Positions 11,337-24,000 of a stretch of 64,000 bases of DNA are shown one piece after another. Position 1 is the first letter of the stretch; each line of letters opens with the position of its first letter. The notes under the pieces are model-generated. The model saw only the letters and a program-made list of their open reading frames with translations, was not told the DNA's origin and did no database searches. This stretch comes from Silene conica (lineage: Eukaryota > Streptophyta > Magnoliopsida > Caryophyllales > Caryophyllaceae), in the NCBI GenBank assembly GCA_029255685.2, contig CM055316.2, forward strand, positions 69,083,237 through 69,147,236. Reading direction: 5' to 3'. A program made the position numbers and the translations under genes.

Positions 11337-12872
11337 TCAAGAACGAGAGCTTGATGCAGGGGTTTTGGCATACGGACTCACATACTCGGGTCGGGTACGG
11401 AACTCAAGGGTATCCAAGCGGTCCAAACAACTACTGACATTCCTTCCTTGAGCATTTAGAGCCAACTCGAAGTTAAGAACTTTCAAAGATAATGCCTTAA
11501 CCGCTTCGAGTGCTTGAGAGGCATCCGTCCTCAATAAACCATGATCACGAACCATAGCACCCCCTTGAGTAGTAAGAAAGGACAACCGATCACTCATTGC
11601 CAGTAATTCAGAGCAAACAACCGACACTTCAGACCCAATTTTCACCAAGTGCTTGTCGACCTTCTCCATCCACTCTTTTACTTCGACCTCAAAAGCACGA
11701 TCACTGCCTGCACGACTTCCTGAGGCACCCGAATGCTCCTTTTCTTTCTTAATTTGACACAACCCTAGAATCTGATCCATCTTTGCTTCCAAGTCTACAA
11801 AAGATGGAGATGGATTAGGACGGGGTCCCTCCTCACCCGTCTTCCAAAAAGCTAAATCAACGCCATCAAAAGTAATTCCCATCAACTTGAGCAACTTGTC
11901 ACACATACGATCACGGGGTTTAACACCAAAACTACAATCGTCCACAACTCCCTTTTTCAACAAGATCTCAGATACCCACATTCCGTATGGAATATCTAGA
12001 GTCAAACTCGGTTTTTCTTTAACTAAAACAGAGGAAACTTGACAAATTTTCGAACAGAGCAAGAATGCGAGGTTGATTTTGTTTCCCTCCAACCAGTGAA
12101 ATAATACGATAGCTTCAACACTCAACAACTTATCACGACCACCTCTCCTAGGCAGAATCGTGTTCCAAAGATAGTTAACAAACAACTTTAATTTCGGGGA
12201 GAATGAATTTGTGAGTAGTGGAGAGACTTCAGTGGCATTGGGATCAAAGTATCGTTTGATCATCATTTTCTGTTCGTGAGTAACTACCCCCCATTCCTTT
12301 CGGGTATCAATATCAAGTCCCCTTGGATCAAGATGAAAAATTTCACATATATTTTCTAAAGAAACTTCGACATCTTTCCCATTAACTACAGCTTTCATCC
12401 CGGTTTCAGTAGGTTTCACAGAGGCAAAGAATTGAAGTAATTCAACTGGAAATATTAGCCCTGAGAAATTACTAACATATTCCCACCCTTGAAACTCTAA
12501 AAATTTCTTAAAAAAGAGCAAGGATTTAGAACCATTTACCCAGGATGTCGGATAAAATCGACCGGCATGAATTGCATAAGGGAGAAGACGGTTAATGAGG
12601 ATACCTTCATTCTTGGTCATGCGAACACGTTCTAATCCCTCTTGAGTAGCTTCGACGGAATAGTCTTTGAACAGAGGACGAGGGTTCTTGGAATCCCCTT
12701 CTTGCATGTCGTCCGAAATTGAAGAGGCAGCTCGATTAAGTTTTCGTCGTTTACCAGTTTCTTGGGTTGGACTCATGGTGGCAATGGGGGTCGGAGATGG
12801 TGGTGGTGACGGTGTAGGTGTGGGTGGAGAGGGTTTCTTTTGTTGTGAGCGAGTGGCTTTTGAGGGTGGCAT
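11337..12872 (-). CDS. Extra ORF of the Sirevirus-like element (plant transposon-protein-like, env position)
   Basis: 511 aa from ATG 12872-12870. A Pro/Ser-rich basic N-terminus (residues 1-45) precedes a central region of about 270 aa (HAGRFYPTSWVNG, FQGWEYVSNFSG, PKLKLFVNYLWNTILP, GNKINLAFLLCSKI). Its spacing resembles the plant retroelement domain that Pfam calls putative plant transposon protein (Transposase_32); I judge this by pattern only. The C-terminal third is charged and probably helical. There is no clear signal peptide or transmembrane helix, so although it occupies the env-like position of Sireviruses (after pol, before the polypurine tract), it does not look like an envelope protein. 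The frame is fully open. Function unknown. Confidence 0.75.
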   Translation of the reverse strand: MPPSKATRSQQKKPSPPTPTPSPPPSPTPIATMSPTQETGKRRKLNRAASSISDDMQEGDSKNPRPLFKDYSVEATQEGLERVRMTKNEGILINRLLPYAIHAGRFYPTSWVNGSKSLLFFKKFLEFQGWEYVSNFSGLIFPVELLQFFASVKPTETGMKAVVNGKDVEVSLENICEIFHLDPRGLDIDTRKEWGVVTHEQKMMIKRYFDPNATEVSPLLTNSFSPKLKLFVNYLWNTILPRRGGRDKLLSVEAIVLFHWLEGNKINLAFLLCSKICQVSSVLVKEKPSLTLDIPYGMWVSEILLKKGVVDDCSFGVKPRDRMCDKLLKLMGITFDGVDLAFWKTGEEGPRPNPSPSFVDLEAKMDQILGLCQIKKEKEHSGASGSRAGSDRAFEVEVKEWMEKVDKHLVKIGSEVSVVCSELLAMSDRLSFLTTQGGAMVRDHGLLRTDASQALEAVKALSLKVLNFELALNAQGRNVSSCLDRLDTLEFRTRPEYVSPYAKTPASSSRS

Positions 12873-13423
12873 GGTGGTTTTGAGAGTGAAAGACGATGAG
12901 ATGGTGGAGGTTTTGATGGATTTTAATGGAGGTTTTGATTTTATTAATGGGTTTTTACAAATTGTATGTCGGTAATAATGGAGGAAGGTGAGGTAAGTTG
13001 AGGGAGTTGGGGTAAGTATGGGTTAATTATTGAGATGGGGTGAAAGTCAAAACCTAGGTGATAGGGGAGACACGTGGCAGTTGGTTGTGGGGTAAGTGAG
13101 GGTGATACGTGGCATTGGTGGGGCTGGTTCACACGGTTTGTGTGACTATTTGAGGTAAGTTTTGTTTTTCGTTTTTGTAATATTTGAATATTATTTTGTA
13201 TGCATTATAATATGTATGTTGTGAGATAGTTGTAATATGTGACGTAATATTATGGTGAGATCGATTGTGCACACATTCATATGTAAATCATATAATATAA
13301 CTATAATCACAAAATTTAACATCGAATATATACATACACATGCAGCGGAGTATACGGACACAGTCATATAATCTCATCTAAACCGTAGTCAATCATTGGG
13401 TTATTTTTGCTTTTAAGATTTGA
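12873..13423 (-). other. Non-coding gap between pol and the extra ORF
   Basis: About 550 bp with G/T-rich sequence just before the extra ORF and AT-rich sequence next to pol. No ORF of note. A splice acceptor or internal promoter for the extra ORF could lie here, but none can be asserted. Confidence 0.5.
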
Positions 13424-16400
13424 TTAGGTGCCACCGATTAAACCAATTTCCAATCGCAAAGTCTCAAAGCGTTCTCTAGCCAATGGTTTAGTGAAGATAT
13501 CTGCCCATTGTTTTTCCGTACTACAAAATTCCAATTTTATATTTTTCTTTTCAACATGGTCTCTTAGAAAGTGGTGTCTAATTTCAATATGTTTGGTCCT
13601 CGAGTGCTGGGCTGGGTTTTTAGATATAATTATAGCACTCGTATTATCACATAATATAGGCACACATCCAACATTAACACCATAATCATGTAATTGTTGC
13701 TTTAACCATAAAAGTTGAGAACATACCAGTGCGGCTGCAATATATTCTGCTTCAGCAGTTGAGAGAGCGACAGAATTTTGTTTCTTGGATCCCCAAGATA
13801 TAATACAAGGACCTACAAAGGTAGCAAGTTCGGAGGTACTTTTTCTGTCTAAAGAACATCCTGCATAATCCGCATCTGAATATCCTACTAAGTTAAAGTT
13901 ACAGTCCATGGGATACCATAGATATAATTTTGAGGTTCCAATTAGGTATCTTAAAATTCTCTTAACTGCAATCATGTGTGATTCTTTTGGTGCAGATTGG
14001 AATCTCGCACAAACACAGACACTAAACATTATATCTGGACGACTTGCTGTAAGATAAAGAAGTGAGCCAATCATACCTCTGTAAGTTGTTTCATCTACAG
14101 ACTTACCATCTTCGTCTTTGGTTAACTTCTTATCTGTGACCATTGGAGTAGGCATTGCATGAGAGGTTTCCATTCCAAATTTCTTTAGTAACTCCTTGAC
14201 GTATTTTTGTTGATGAACTTTGATTCCTTCTTCAGTTTGTTGTATTTGAAGTCCAAGGAAGAACTTTAGTTCTCCCATCATACTCATCTCGAACTCAGAA
14301 GTCATCAACTCAGAGAAGTACTTGCACAACCTTTTATTAGTTGAGCCAAAAATAATATCGTCAACATAGATCTGAACAACTAGTAGATCTGAGTTTTCAC
14401 TTTTAAGAAATAGGGTTTTATCCACAGACCCTCTCTTGAATCCACTCTCCAATAGGAACTTTGATAATCTGTCGTACCATGCCCTAGGTGCTTGTTTTAG
14501 ACCATATAGTGCTTTGTCCAATTTGAATACATGATCCTTGAGTTTGCTGTCAGGAAATCCAGGAGGTTGTTCAACAAATACTTCCTCTTGGAGATAGCCA
14601 TTAAGAAATGCAGTCTTAACATCCATCTGAAAAAGCTTCATTCCCTTGTGTGCTGCAAATGCAATGAGTAGTCTTATTGCCTCAAGACGAGCAACAGGAG
14701 CAAAGGTTTCGTCATAATCGATCCCTTCCTGTTGGTTGTATCCTTGAACTACTAATCTGGCCTTATTTCGCACAATGACTCCAGTGTCATCCAATTTGTT
14801 TCTGAATACCCATCTAGTTCCAATGACAGTTCTGTCCTCAGGTCGGGGAACAAGATGCCAAACTTTGTTTCTTTCAAATTGCTGGAGTTCTTCTTGCATG
14901 GCAACTATCCAGTCTGGTTCTGCGAGAGCTTCCTTGATATTTGAAGGTTCAATGGTGGAGAGAAAGGAGTAGAATGAGCAAAAGTTGTTTAAGCTCCTTC
15001 GAGTTTGAACTCCATCTGTTAGACTTCCTATGACATTGTCCAATGGATGAGAGCCTTTGTATCTCCAATTCCTTGATTGATCGTTTGTATTCCCTGAACT
15101 TGACTCGGGATCTTGACTTGTTCCCCCTGAATCCAAACCTGGGTTTATAGTAGGGTCAGGTATAACTCTGGCCTCTTCCCTTTGGTTTTGATTCAAAGTT
15201 ACAGCTTCATTAGCTATAACTCTGGGTTCCAAGTCATTGGTTTGAGAGTTATCTACAGTATCATCAACTGTAGTTTCATCTCTCGCACCGTTTTCTCCCA
15301 AGTTGAGTTCATCATGAGTTCCTTGAGGTTCTCCTTCTTCAATTTCCATTTCAGGAGGATCTTCCCTTGATAACCTGAAATCAGGTTCATCTAGGTTTTC
15401 CTCTATATCCTGTAATGGCTTATCGAAGACATTATTTTCATCAAAGATAACATGAATACTTTCCTCTATGCATAAAGTACGTTTGTTAAAAACTTTGTAG
15501 GCTTTACTATGATCTGAATATCCTATAAAGATTGCTTCATCACTTCTAGGGCCGAATTTGCTTAATCTGTTTTTACCATTGTTGTGAACAAAGCATTTAC
15601 TACCAAAGCATCTTAAATGAGATATGTTTGGTTTACGACCACGAAGAAGTTCATAAGGAGTCTTTTTAAGGATAGGTCTAATCATAGCACGGTTATGAAT
15701 ATAGCAAGCTGTACTAATAGCCTCAGCCCAAAAGTTTCTAGGTAGACCACTACAAAGAAGCATTGTTCTAGCCATGTCTTCTAGTGTTCTGTTCATTCGT
15801 TCTACGACTCCATTTTGTTGTGGGGTTCTAGGGGCCGAGAAGTTATGACCAACACCATTGGTTTTACAGAACTCAATAAAAGCATGATTGTCGAACTCAG
15901 TTCCATGATCAGTACGGATTGTTACTAGGTTTGATTTATATTTGTTTTGGACAAGCTTCATGAGACTAACAAATTCATCGAAAGTTTCGTCTTTGGAGTG
16001 AAGAAAGATTGGCCAAACAAATCTAGAGTAATCATCAACTAGAACAAAAACGTACCTGGAACCACCTCTGCTTCTTACCTTCATAGGTCCACATAGATCC
16101 ATATGTACAAGTTCAAGAGCTTGTTCTGTGCTTACCACTCTTTTTGGCTTAAAGGATGATCTGACGTGTTTACATCGTGCACATGTGTCACACATCTTTT
16201 CTTGATCAAATTTGATCTTTGGAAGACCTTCGACCAAGTCCCATCTTTTCAGCTTACTTAGAATCGGTGAGCTAATATGACCAAATCTCTTGTGCCATAG
16301 ACATGGATCATCTAACATAACTTTCATGCATGATAGAGAATCAGTAGGTACAACATTTAAATCAATCATATAAACATTTTTCATCCTGTGACCTTCAAGT

Positions 16401-16720
16401 ATCACTTTACTGGTGCCTTCTAAGATTATACGACATATATCTGAATGAAAGACCACTTTATTTCCTTTGTCACATAATTGAGATATACTGATGAGATTGT
16501 GTTTGAGACCACTTACAAGGTATACATCATTTATAGTATGAGAGGATGAGATACCTATCTTACCAATTCCGATGATCTTTCCCTTTTTGTTATCACCGAA
16601 TGTGACTTTACCTCCGTCAAAAGGTTTTAGGGTTTGGAATAGGTTTACGTCGCCTGTCATATGTCTTGAGCATCCACTGTCGAGATACCATAGGTTATTT
16701 TCCTTGGCGACAAACTGCAC
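13424..16720 (-). CDS. pol: Sirevirus-like pol (protease, integrase, RT, RNase H)
   Basis: About 1098 codons open without a stop. There is no ATG at the 5' end: the first in-frame codon shown is GTG 16720-16718. Pol is therefore expected to be made by frameshift or readthrough from gag, which ends 8 bases upstream in a different frame. Domains: protease ([13 protein letters not shown], about residues 12-24), pre-integrase zinc site (WHKRFGH...CDTCARCKH, about 142-185), integrase core ([32 protein letters not shown]), RT ([15 protein letters not shown]; active site YVDDIIFGS) and RNase H ([26 protein letters not shown]; end [13 protein letters not shown] [11 protein letters not shown]). All catalytic motifs looked for are present, so this copy may still be competent. 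Confidence 0.92.
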   Translation of the reverse strand: MQFVAKENNLWYLDSGCSRHMTGDVNLFQTLKPFDGGKVTFGDNKKGKIIGIGKIGISSSHTINDVYLVSGLKHNLISISQLCDKGNKVVFHSDICRIILEGTSKVILEGHRMKNVYMIDLNVVPTDSLSCMKVMLDDPCLWHKRFGHISSPILSKLKRWDLVEGLPKIKFDQEKMCDTCARCKHVRSSFKPKRVVSTEQALELVHMDLCGPMKVRSRGGSRYVFVLVDDYSRFVWPIFLHSKDETFDEFVSLMKLVQNKYKSNLVTIRTDHGTEFDNHAFIEFCKTNGVGHNFSAPRTPQQNGVVERMNRTLEDMARTMLLCSGLPRNFWAEAISTACYIHNRAMIRPILKKTPYELLRGRKPNISHLRCFGSKCFVHNNGKNRLSKFGPRSDEAIFIGYSDHSKAYKVFNKRTLCIEESIHVIFDENNVFDKPLQDIEENLDEPDFRLSREDPPEMEIEEGEPQGTHDELNLGENGARDETTVDDTVDNSQTNDLEPRVIANEAVTLNQNQREEARVIPDPTINPGLDSGGTSQDPESSSGNTNDQSRNWRYKGSHPLDNVIGSLTDGVQTRRSLNNFCSFYSFLSTIEPSNIKEALAEPDWIVAMQEELQQFERNKVWHLVPRPEDRTVIGTRWVFRNKLDDTGVIVRNKARLVVQGYNQQEGIDYDETFAPVARLEAIRLLIAFAAHKGMKLFQMDVKTAFLNGYLQEEVFVEQPPGFPDSKLKDHVFKLDKALYGLKQAPRAWYDRLSKFLLESGFKRGSVDKTLFLKSENSDLLVVQIYVDDIIFGSTNKRLCKYFSELMTSEFEMSMMGELKFFLGLQIQQTEEGIKVHQQKYVKELLKKFGMETSHAMPTPMVTDKKLTKDEDGKSVDETTYRGMIGSLLYLTASRPDIMFSVCVCARFQSAPKESHMIAVKRILRYLIGTSKLYLWYPMDCNFNLVGYSDADYAGCSLDRKSTSELATFVGPCIISWGSKKQNSVALSTAEAEYIAAALVCSQLLWLKQQLHDYGVNVGCVPILCDNTSAIIISKNPAQHSRTKHIEIRHHFLRDHVEKKNIKLEFCSTEKQWADIFTKPLARERFETLRLEIGLIGGT

Positions 16721-16728
16721 AAATAATT

Positions 16729-19059
16729 TTAAAGACAGGATTTAGGTACCCAAGCATACTTGGGTCCTTTGTTGTTAGTAATCACAAATACATCTTCCTT
16801 TTTAACCCAGACTTGTCTTACATAGGTCTTTCTATATCGGTAGTGGTTGGGTTTTGATGTTCTTGTGTAGGTTTTAGTTTGGACTCTTGGTGACCATTTT
16901 TTGTGTGATGTTTGAGGAGTCTGTTTGGTTCTGTTTTTCTTTTCTTCGTAGTCAAATGTCATGTCATAGAACCATCTGTGGTCAATATTTCTTTCCTCAG
17001 TTTTATTATTATCACTATCAGAGATAGAAATAGTGTCGCTTGGAGTTCCTAAGGATTTAACAAATTTAACTCCGGTTTTAAAATCTTGTGCGTGTTTTAC
17101 ACAATTTTCTCGGAGGTGTCCAGTATGGCCACAATAAGTGCATATTAAATACTCAGGAAGGTCGGCATATTTTCTTCTTCTAAAGTCTCTATCTGTAGGA
17201 CTTTGTTTACACTTTGAGTGATCCCTTCTTCCATAACATTCGTGACCTAAACCCATCTTCATGTTGTTGTCGGATTGTTCAGTTAGGAAGTTTAGAACGT
17301 TAGTGCTTCCTTCCCACTTATCGTGAACTTTCCGAGCATGAAGAAGGAGGTCTTTCAAGGAGTCTATTTCTTTCTTACATTCACTATGGTCAGTGTTGCT
17401 AGACTCTTTTAGGTTTTGAATATCTTTATGAAAGTCAGACACAATTTTGGCATGTTCTTTCTTGATTTTAGATATACTGAATTCTAGATCCATGATTTTG
17501 CTTTCGAGAATCTCAACTTCTTCTTGATGAGTCTCATCTTCGACCATATTCGAAGATTCTGACTTAAGCCGTTCATTAACCTTTCTTAATTCTGAAGTTA
17601 TAGCTTCATTAGCTATAGCTTTAGATTGAAGCTCTTTAATGTTGAGTTTTAGTTTTGAGGTTATAGCTTCATTAGCTATAACTTTAGACTCAAGAACCTT
17701 TTTCTCAGACATAACTGTTTCCAACTTAGCATTTGCTTCAATGCTTATTTTGGATTTCAGTTTCTTAGCTTTGGCTTTCAGAAGTTGATTTTCCTCAGCA
17801 ATATCGAGGATCTGCTCTTTCAAGTCATCTAACTCAAGACTTTGTTCATGACATTGGTCTAGGGTTTTCTCAAAATATTTAATTAGCATAGCCTTAGATA
17901 GGTTTTTAACTTGACTTTTGAGTTGAAGAAAATTTACCTCTTCGTCGTCGTCGTCTGAGTCTGATTCTCCAAGGAGACATATATTTGATGCGTCATCTTC
18001 ATCATTGTCGCTTGAGATTAGATCTAGGCTGATGTTGCTTAGGCATAGGTTTGCTACCTCTTCTTCTTCAGAGTCCTCGTCATCTTCAGATTCTAATTCT
18101 CCCCAGCATGACGCAAGCATTACTTTCTTAAACTCTGTTTTGGTCTTTTCTCTTTTTGACTTGTCTTTAATTTTGTCCCAACTTGGACAATCTTTGATCA
18201 TATGGTCTTGTTGTCCACACTTGAAACATCCTCTTTTGAAGAATGTTTGTTTGGAGTCAGTTTTCTTTTTGTCGAACGTTTTGTTGTTGGAGTTTTTGTA
18301 TCTACCTTTGAAAACTGCTTTCTTAAAACGTCTAGCGAATAAAACTGTTTCATCCTCAAGTTCTTCTTCGCTTACTTCGCTTGTGGAGGCTTGTAAAGCG
18401 ACTCCCTTTCCTTTGGGATCATCATCGTTTTTATTTAGTATGATCTCGTGAGCCATTAAGGATCCAATCAATTCTTGGTAAGTGATTTTAGATAAATCAC
18501 GTGCTTCCTCTATGGCCGTGACCTTAGGTTGCCACTTTTTGGTGAGACTCCTAAGAATCTTACGAATGATATCCTCAGAATCGATCTTTTTGCCAAGGTT
18601 CCGCAGTTCATTAATAATACAAGAAAATCGTGCAGACATGCTATCAATAGATTCATTCTTTTCCATATTGAAAAGTTCATATCTTTGAACGAGCAAGTCT
18701 ATACGATGTTTCCTGACTGCGGATGTTCCTTCATAAGCAAGTTCGAGACTATCCCATATTTCCTTAGCGGAACTACAGGATGAGAATCTATCGAATTCTG
18801 AGGTTATCATACCGTTCTGTAGGAGGCTCATGGCCTTAGAGTTTTTCTCTGCAATTTTGTAGTCACTTTCCACATAATCGCTTTCCATCTTTTCATAGGT
18901 TGTTCCATTGGCGGCGGCGACCAAGATCTTCTTCGGTCCAGTTTGGATGATCTTCCAACATTCCCAATCACAACCCTTGATGTAATGAGTCATCATATTT
19001 TTCCATAAACTATAGTTTTTGCCATCGAAGATAGGGCACTTGAGATGCTTGGAATCCAT
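16729..19059 (-). CDS. gag: Sirevirus-like gag
   Basis: The frame is open from 19107, but the codon there is GTG. The first ATG is 19059-19057 ([19 protein letters not shown]), a typical copia gag start, giving about 776 aa. The UBN2-type gag domain occupies the first ~220 residues. A CCHC knuckle ([14 protein letters not shown]) lies near residue 285, acidic stretches follow, then a long heptad-like coiled coil ([10 protein letters not shown]...) and a second CCHC-type knuckle ([14 protein letters not shown]). Two knuckles with an intervening coiled coil are typical of Sirevirus gags. The protein would build the cytoplasmic particle that packages element RNA. The peptide [16 protein letters not shown] occurs twice and is encoded by an imperfect DNA palindrome. 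Confidence 0.92.
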   Translation of the reverse strand: MDSKHLKCPIFDGKNYSLWKNMMTHYIKGCDWECWKIIQTGPKKILVAAANGTTYEKMESDYVESDYKIAEKNSKAMSLLQNGMITSEFDRFSSCSSAKEIWDSLELAYEGTSAVRKHRIDLLVQRYELFNMEKNESIDSMSARFSCIINELRNLGKKIDSEDIIRKILRSLTKKWQPKVTAIEEARDLSKITYQELIGSLMAHEIILNKNDDDPKGKGVALQASTSEVSEEELEDETVLFARRFKKAVFKGRYKNSNNKTFDKKKTDSKQTFFKRGCFKCGQQDHMIKDCPSWDKIKDKSKREKTKTEFKKVMLASCWGELESEDDEDSEEEEVANLCLSNISLDLISSDNDEDDASNICLLGESDSDDDDEEVNFLQLKSQVKNLSKAMLIKYFEKTLDQCHEQSLELDDLKEQILDIAEENQLLKAKAKKLKSKISIEANAKLETVMSEKKVLESKVIANEAITSKLKLNIKELQSKAIANEAITSELRKVNERLKSESSNMVEDETHQEEVEILESKIMDLEFSISKIKKEHAKIVSDFHKDIQNLKESSNTDHSECKKEIDSLKDLLLHARKVHDKWEGSTNVLNFLTEQSDNNMKMGLGHECYGRRDHSKCKQSPTDRDFRRRKYADLPEYLICTYCGHTGHLRENCVKHAQDFKTGVKFVKSLGTPSDTISISDSDNNKTEERNIDHRWFYDMTFDYEEKKNRTKQTPQTSHKKWSPRVQTKTYTRTSKPNHYRYRKTYVRQVWVKKEDVFVITNNKGPKYAWVPKSCL

Positions 19060-19131
19060 AGATGAAAGAGTATATAATATAGAATCAATAGAAGGATCAA
19101 AACTCACGCGGCTAGGCGATCAAGAGCACGA

Positions 19132-19144
19132 GGCTCTGATACCA
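19132..19144 (-). other. Sirevirus-like primer-binding site
   Basis: The minus strand reads TGGTATCAGAGCC just after the 5' LTR, complementary to plant initiator Met tRNA. Confidence 0.9.
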
Positions 19145-19146
19145 AT

Positions 19147-20632
19147 TGAAGAGTCTATTGATATGATATACTCAAGAAGGGGGGGGGGGGTTGAATTGAG
19201 TATGCCTTCTTTTCGGAATCTTCTTCGATGTGTGTGTAGTTGTATGATGATCGTTGAGTAGAGCAATAATAAAGTAGAGACACGATATTTTTGAAGTGGT
19301 TCAGTCTCACACTCTGAGACCTACGTCCACTATTCTCGATTAATAAAATTAGTACCAACTCTGGATTACAATTTTATCAACCCTACTCGTGCGACTTTGA
19401 TGTTAGTCACAACTCAATCTAGATACCGTTAAATATCTAGCTACGACAAATACCGTTAAATATTTGTCTTACAACGAGTACCGCTAAATACTCAATCTAT
19501 CTTACGTAAATAAGATAAAGTCTTCAATGTTTTCTTGGTGTCACAATCTTGAATGAATAAGATCAATGCTTGAGCACTTGAATCTTGAATCGGATTTGAC
19601 AATGATAAGCTCGAACTTGAAGAATATGAACGGCGGCTCTCTCTCGATATGCGTGTATGTGTGTTGTGTATTTCGTATCAATTAATGTGTCATAGGTAGT
19701 CTATTTATATAGAATATGTATCTAGGTAATTCAAACCCTAGATGATTTAGGAATATTACTTAAACTAGAATACTAGTCTTTTAGTAATACTACCTTAAAT
19801 CTAATCTTAATACATTTAAGAAAGATTTAATAATATACTATATGTATTATATAAGGAATTAATTTCCTAATTCATATTTAGGAAAGATCTTTATATAATA
19901 AACAATTAGTATCCTTATTAAATCAACTTCCTAAATCATGTCAAAGATAATAAAATATATTACCATAATATAATCTTAGTTTATTTAGGACATTAAATAA
20001 ATACATAATATTTATTTAAGTAAGTCCTATACGATTTTGGTAATGTGGCATATCACACGATTTCCAAAATCGAAACAAACTATATTTTAGACTATATATT
20101 TTTGACAATTAAAATCATATAAAAATCTTTAGTTTATTTTAGTAATAAATAATTATCTCATAAGACAATTATTTATTTCCTATTTAACTAAGAGATATTT
20201 TATATAATCCTATTAAGATTAATAATTCCATATTTAATTAGAATACTATTCAAACATTAATATCACACGACACAAATTAGGAAACAAACGTTTCACTTTA
20301 AACACATATATATTCCCGATCATTTCTTCATGATATAGAGTTATAGCTACGAGCTATAACTTGAATCCATCTTGTACTAAAGCTATAGTTGACGAATATA
20401 ACTTTAGTTCATTATGCGCGCTTGTGATCTTCTATCAATCTTCGACTTAGTCAATTCACTGACTAATATGCTTGAATCTTTTATACTTGATTGATTAGAT
20501 CTTGTTACTAAATTTCTGTACACTTAGCACACGATTATACATACGAGTATATAATATATAAGTAGCTAGACTTTGTCATTATCAAAACATAAACATATAT
20601 ACTATATATATATTTGAATATATGGTTCAACA
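19147..20632 (-). repeat. Sirevirus-like 5' LTR (1486 bp)
   Basis: Drives minus-strand transcription of the element. The only length difference from the 3' LTR is the shorter poly-G run (12 bases, 19179-19190). Confidence 0.93.
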
Positions 20633-20637
20633 TAACT
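20633..20637. repeat. Target site duplication TAACT (right)
   Basis: Partner of 9153-9157. Confidence 0.9.
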
Positions 20638-20843
20638 CCTAGACTCGGTTTGATTAGTGATTCGTAAACTCGTGGTTGCACGCAAAACAAAGCCTCTAAA
20701 TCATACTAAAACTCCCGCTCGTCATTACACAATTAACGTACAAAATACCACTAACGCATGAACATAAACGACTAATTATCGAATAGTAAACGATCAAATC
20801 TTAGCAATACGACCTCAACTTATAAATATTACGGAGTATTACA
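20638..20843 (-). repeat. Ty3/gypsy LTR, right part
   Basis: Resumes after the second TAACT (20633-20637) and ends GGAGTATTACA at 20843, the inverted match of the TGTAA start at 7023. It abuts the gypsy polypurine tract (minus TAAGGAGGGAAGAC). Confidence 0.8.
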
Positions 20844-21043
20844 GTCTTCCCTCCTTAAAAATGAACTTCGTCCCGAAGTTCGTCCCGAAGTTCACCATCC
20901 CATGGTCAAAGACTGGTCACAAGGCACATTACGAACAGAAAGAGTGACATCCTTTAACAGCAAAGAACTAACAAAAGTACTTTAAAACACGTAATGTCAC
21001 ATTCTACCCTCCTAAAAAGAAAGTTACGACCTCGTAACATACC
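20844..21043 (-). other. Gypsy polypurine tract and 3' untranslated region
   Basis: The polypurine tract is at about 20844-20857. The region also holds a short tandem repeat of CGTCCCGAAGTT near 20870-20895. It lies between the pol stop codon and the LTR. Confidence 0.7.
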
Positions 21044-24000
21044 TTAGTTAAATAGGTCTGGATACTTCTCTCTCATTGACACCTCAGTCTCCCACGTAGC
21101 CTTCTCGACGTTATGATTAGTCCACAGAACCTTTACGAGCGCGGTCTCTCTATTCCTGGTTTTCTTCACCTTCATGTCAAGGATCTCCCTGGGTCTTTCC
21201 TCATAGGTCAACTGTTCATCGACCTCAATAGCCTCATGGTCAAGGATATGCGAAGGATCACTAATATACCTCCTCAGTTGCGATACATGGAACACATTGT
21301 GCACCCTGGCTAAAGCTGGAGGTAGAGCTAATCGATAAGCTACCTCACCAACTCGCTCCAAAATCTCGAATGGTCCAATGAATATCTGGCTCAGCTTGCC
21401 TCTCTTGCCAAACCTCATCACTCCCCTCATAGGTGACACTTTCAGTAACACTTTCTTTCCTGCCTCGAATGTGATGTCAGTCCTCTTTAAGTCGGCATAA
21501 CTCTTCTGTCTGTCGTGGGCCGCTCTCATTTTCTGTCGAATTACCTGGACCTGTGCTATCATCTCCTGAATCATCTAGGGTCCCAAAGTTACCGCATCAG
21601 CTCGATCATCCCAGCAAACTGGACTCCTACACTTCCTCCCAAACAATGCCTCAAAAGGAGCCATCCCAATGCTAGCATGATAACTGTTGTTATAAGAAAA
21701 CTCTATCAAATCAAGTCTGTCCTCCCAAGATCCTCCAAACTCTAGTACACAAGCCTGCAACATATCCTCCAGTGTCTGGATAGTCCTCTCAGTCTGACCA
21801 TCAGTTGCTGGATGGAATGCAGTACTCATCTTCAAAGTAGTTCCCATCAAGGACTGTAACTCTTGCCAGAACTTAGAGATGAACCTGGAATCACGATCAG
21901 AAACAATGTCGTTAGAGACACCATGAAGTTTCACAACATGCTTAACGTAAGCCTTGGCGAATTCGGCCTTACTCCAAGTCTCCTTCATTGGTATGAAATG
22001 GGCCGACTTAGTCAACCTGTTAACTATCACCCAAATCATGTCATTCCCTCTCGAAGTCCTAGGCAAGCGCACGATGAAATCCATTGATATGCTTTCCCAC
22101 TTCCACTCAGGTACATCAAGTGGTTGTAACTTCCCTTGCGGCCTCTTATGTTCTCCTTTCACTCTCTGACATACCAAACATCGGGAGACAAACTCAGCCA
22201 CTTTCTGCTTCATTTTTGGCCACCAGAATGCTTTCTTCAGGTCTTTGTACAGCTTATCCCCTCCAGGATGAGCGGAATAAGGTGTAGAATGAGCTTCGAC
22301 CAGAATCTTTCTTTTCAGTTCTTCATCATCAGGTACACACCATCTCCCATCAAATCTCAAACTATCATCACTGTAAATCTCGAACTTAGAATATGGCTCT
22401 GCTTCACTAGCTTTTCTCACTGCCTCACGCCACTTCTGAATTCTAGGATCACTCTTCTGTCTTTCCCGAATCTCGTAATATAACTCATGCTCGATCGTCA
22501 AATCTCCCAAGGTCTCACCCTTCCTAATCACCACAATTCCCATCTGTCCCAACTCACGATACATACTCAACCTGGACATAGCTGTGCATAGGGCGTGAAC
22601 ATACTTCCTACTCAATGCATCAGCCACAACATTAGCCTTTCCTTCCTTGTAAAGAATTTCCATGTCATAGTCTCCAATAAGCTCGATCCATCTCCTCTGG
22701 CGCATGTTTAGTTCCCTCTGAGTATAGATATACTTCAGGCTCTTATTATCAGAATACACTTTGAATGTAGCTCCATAAAGATAATGTCGCCACAGCTTAA
22801 GTGCAAAAACTACCGCTCCAAGCTCCAGATCGTGCGTCGGATAATTCTCCTCATAAGGCTTCAACTGCCGAGAAGCATAAGCAATCACTCTTCCGTTCTG
22901 CATCAGCACACATCCCAAACCTTTCTTAGAAGCATCTGTATAAACTTCGAAATTTTCGCTTCCTTCTGGCAAAGCAAGGATAGGAGCTGTAGTGAGACGC
23001 TCCTTCAGGTCTAGAAATGCCATCTCACAGCTCTCATCCTAGACGAATCTGTTTTCTTTCCGCATCAACGAGGTCATCGGTTTGGCTATCTTTGAAAACT
23101 CTTTCACGAACCTCCTGTAATAACCAGCTAAACTCAAGAAACTACGAATGTCGGCGACATTCCTCGGTCGTTCACATTTCGAAACAGCCTCAATCTTGCT
23201 AGGGTCAAAAGATACACCCTCCTTAGACACCACATGTCCTAGAAAAGCCACTTTGTCGAGCCAGAATTCGCACTTACTCAACTTGGCATACAATTGATGA
23301 TCCCTCAAAGTCTGTAAGACCAAGCTCAAATGTTTAGCATGTTCTTCTTTGTTCTTCGAATACACCAAGATGTCATCAATAAACACCACCAAAAACTGGT
23401 CCAGATAAGGACTAAACACTCTGTTCATCAAATCCATGAAAACAGCAGGTGCATTAGTCAAACCAAATGGCATCACCACGAATTCATAATGCCCATACCT
23501 CGATCTGAACGCAGTCTTGTGAATATCTGCATCTTTGATTCTTAGCTGATGATACCCTGACCTCAAATCGATCTTGGAAAACACACCAGCCCCACTCAAC
23601 TGGTCGAATAGGTCATCGATGAAAGGTAAAGGATATCGATTCTTTATTGTCACATTGTTAAGCTCTCTATAATCCACGCACAACCTCATGGTTTTGTCCT
23701 TCTTCTTTACAAACAATACTGGTGCTCCCCAAGGGGACACACTTGGTCTTACGTATCCCTTGCTTGCTAGCTCATCCAGCTGCTTCCTCAACTCCTCCAA
23801 TTCCTTAGGTCCCATGCGATAAGGTGCTTTAGAAATTGGCTCAGCCCCAGGTTTCAGATCAATGCCAAAGTCCAAGTCCCTCTTTGGCGGTAACCCATGA
23901 GTTTCTTCAAGAAATACGTCTTCAAAATCCCTTACAACATCGATCTCACTGGCTTGGGGTTTCTCTGAAGTCAAATCTCTCACATGACACAACAGCATCT

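Larger units (their letters stand above)
9158..20632 (-). mobile_element. Sirevirus-like Ty1/copia retrotransposon, near-intact and young
   Basis: An 11.5 kb element with LTRs 9158-10649 and 19147-20632 and 5-bp duplications TAACT at 9153-9157 and 20633-20637. Primer-binding site, gag, pol, a downstream extra ORF and polypurine tract are all present on the minus strand. Long LTRs, a gag with two zinc knuckles and a coiled coil, an extra ORF after pol, and several polypurine-tract-like copies upstream of the 3' LTR are traits of the Sirevirus (Maximus/SIRE) lineage. It is inserted in the gypsy LTR. Confidence 0.92.

Noticed and set aside
18005..18451. 148-aa plus-strand ORF
   Set aside because: Antisense shadow of the Sirevirus-like gag, Ser-rich because the gag is acidic there.
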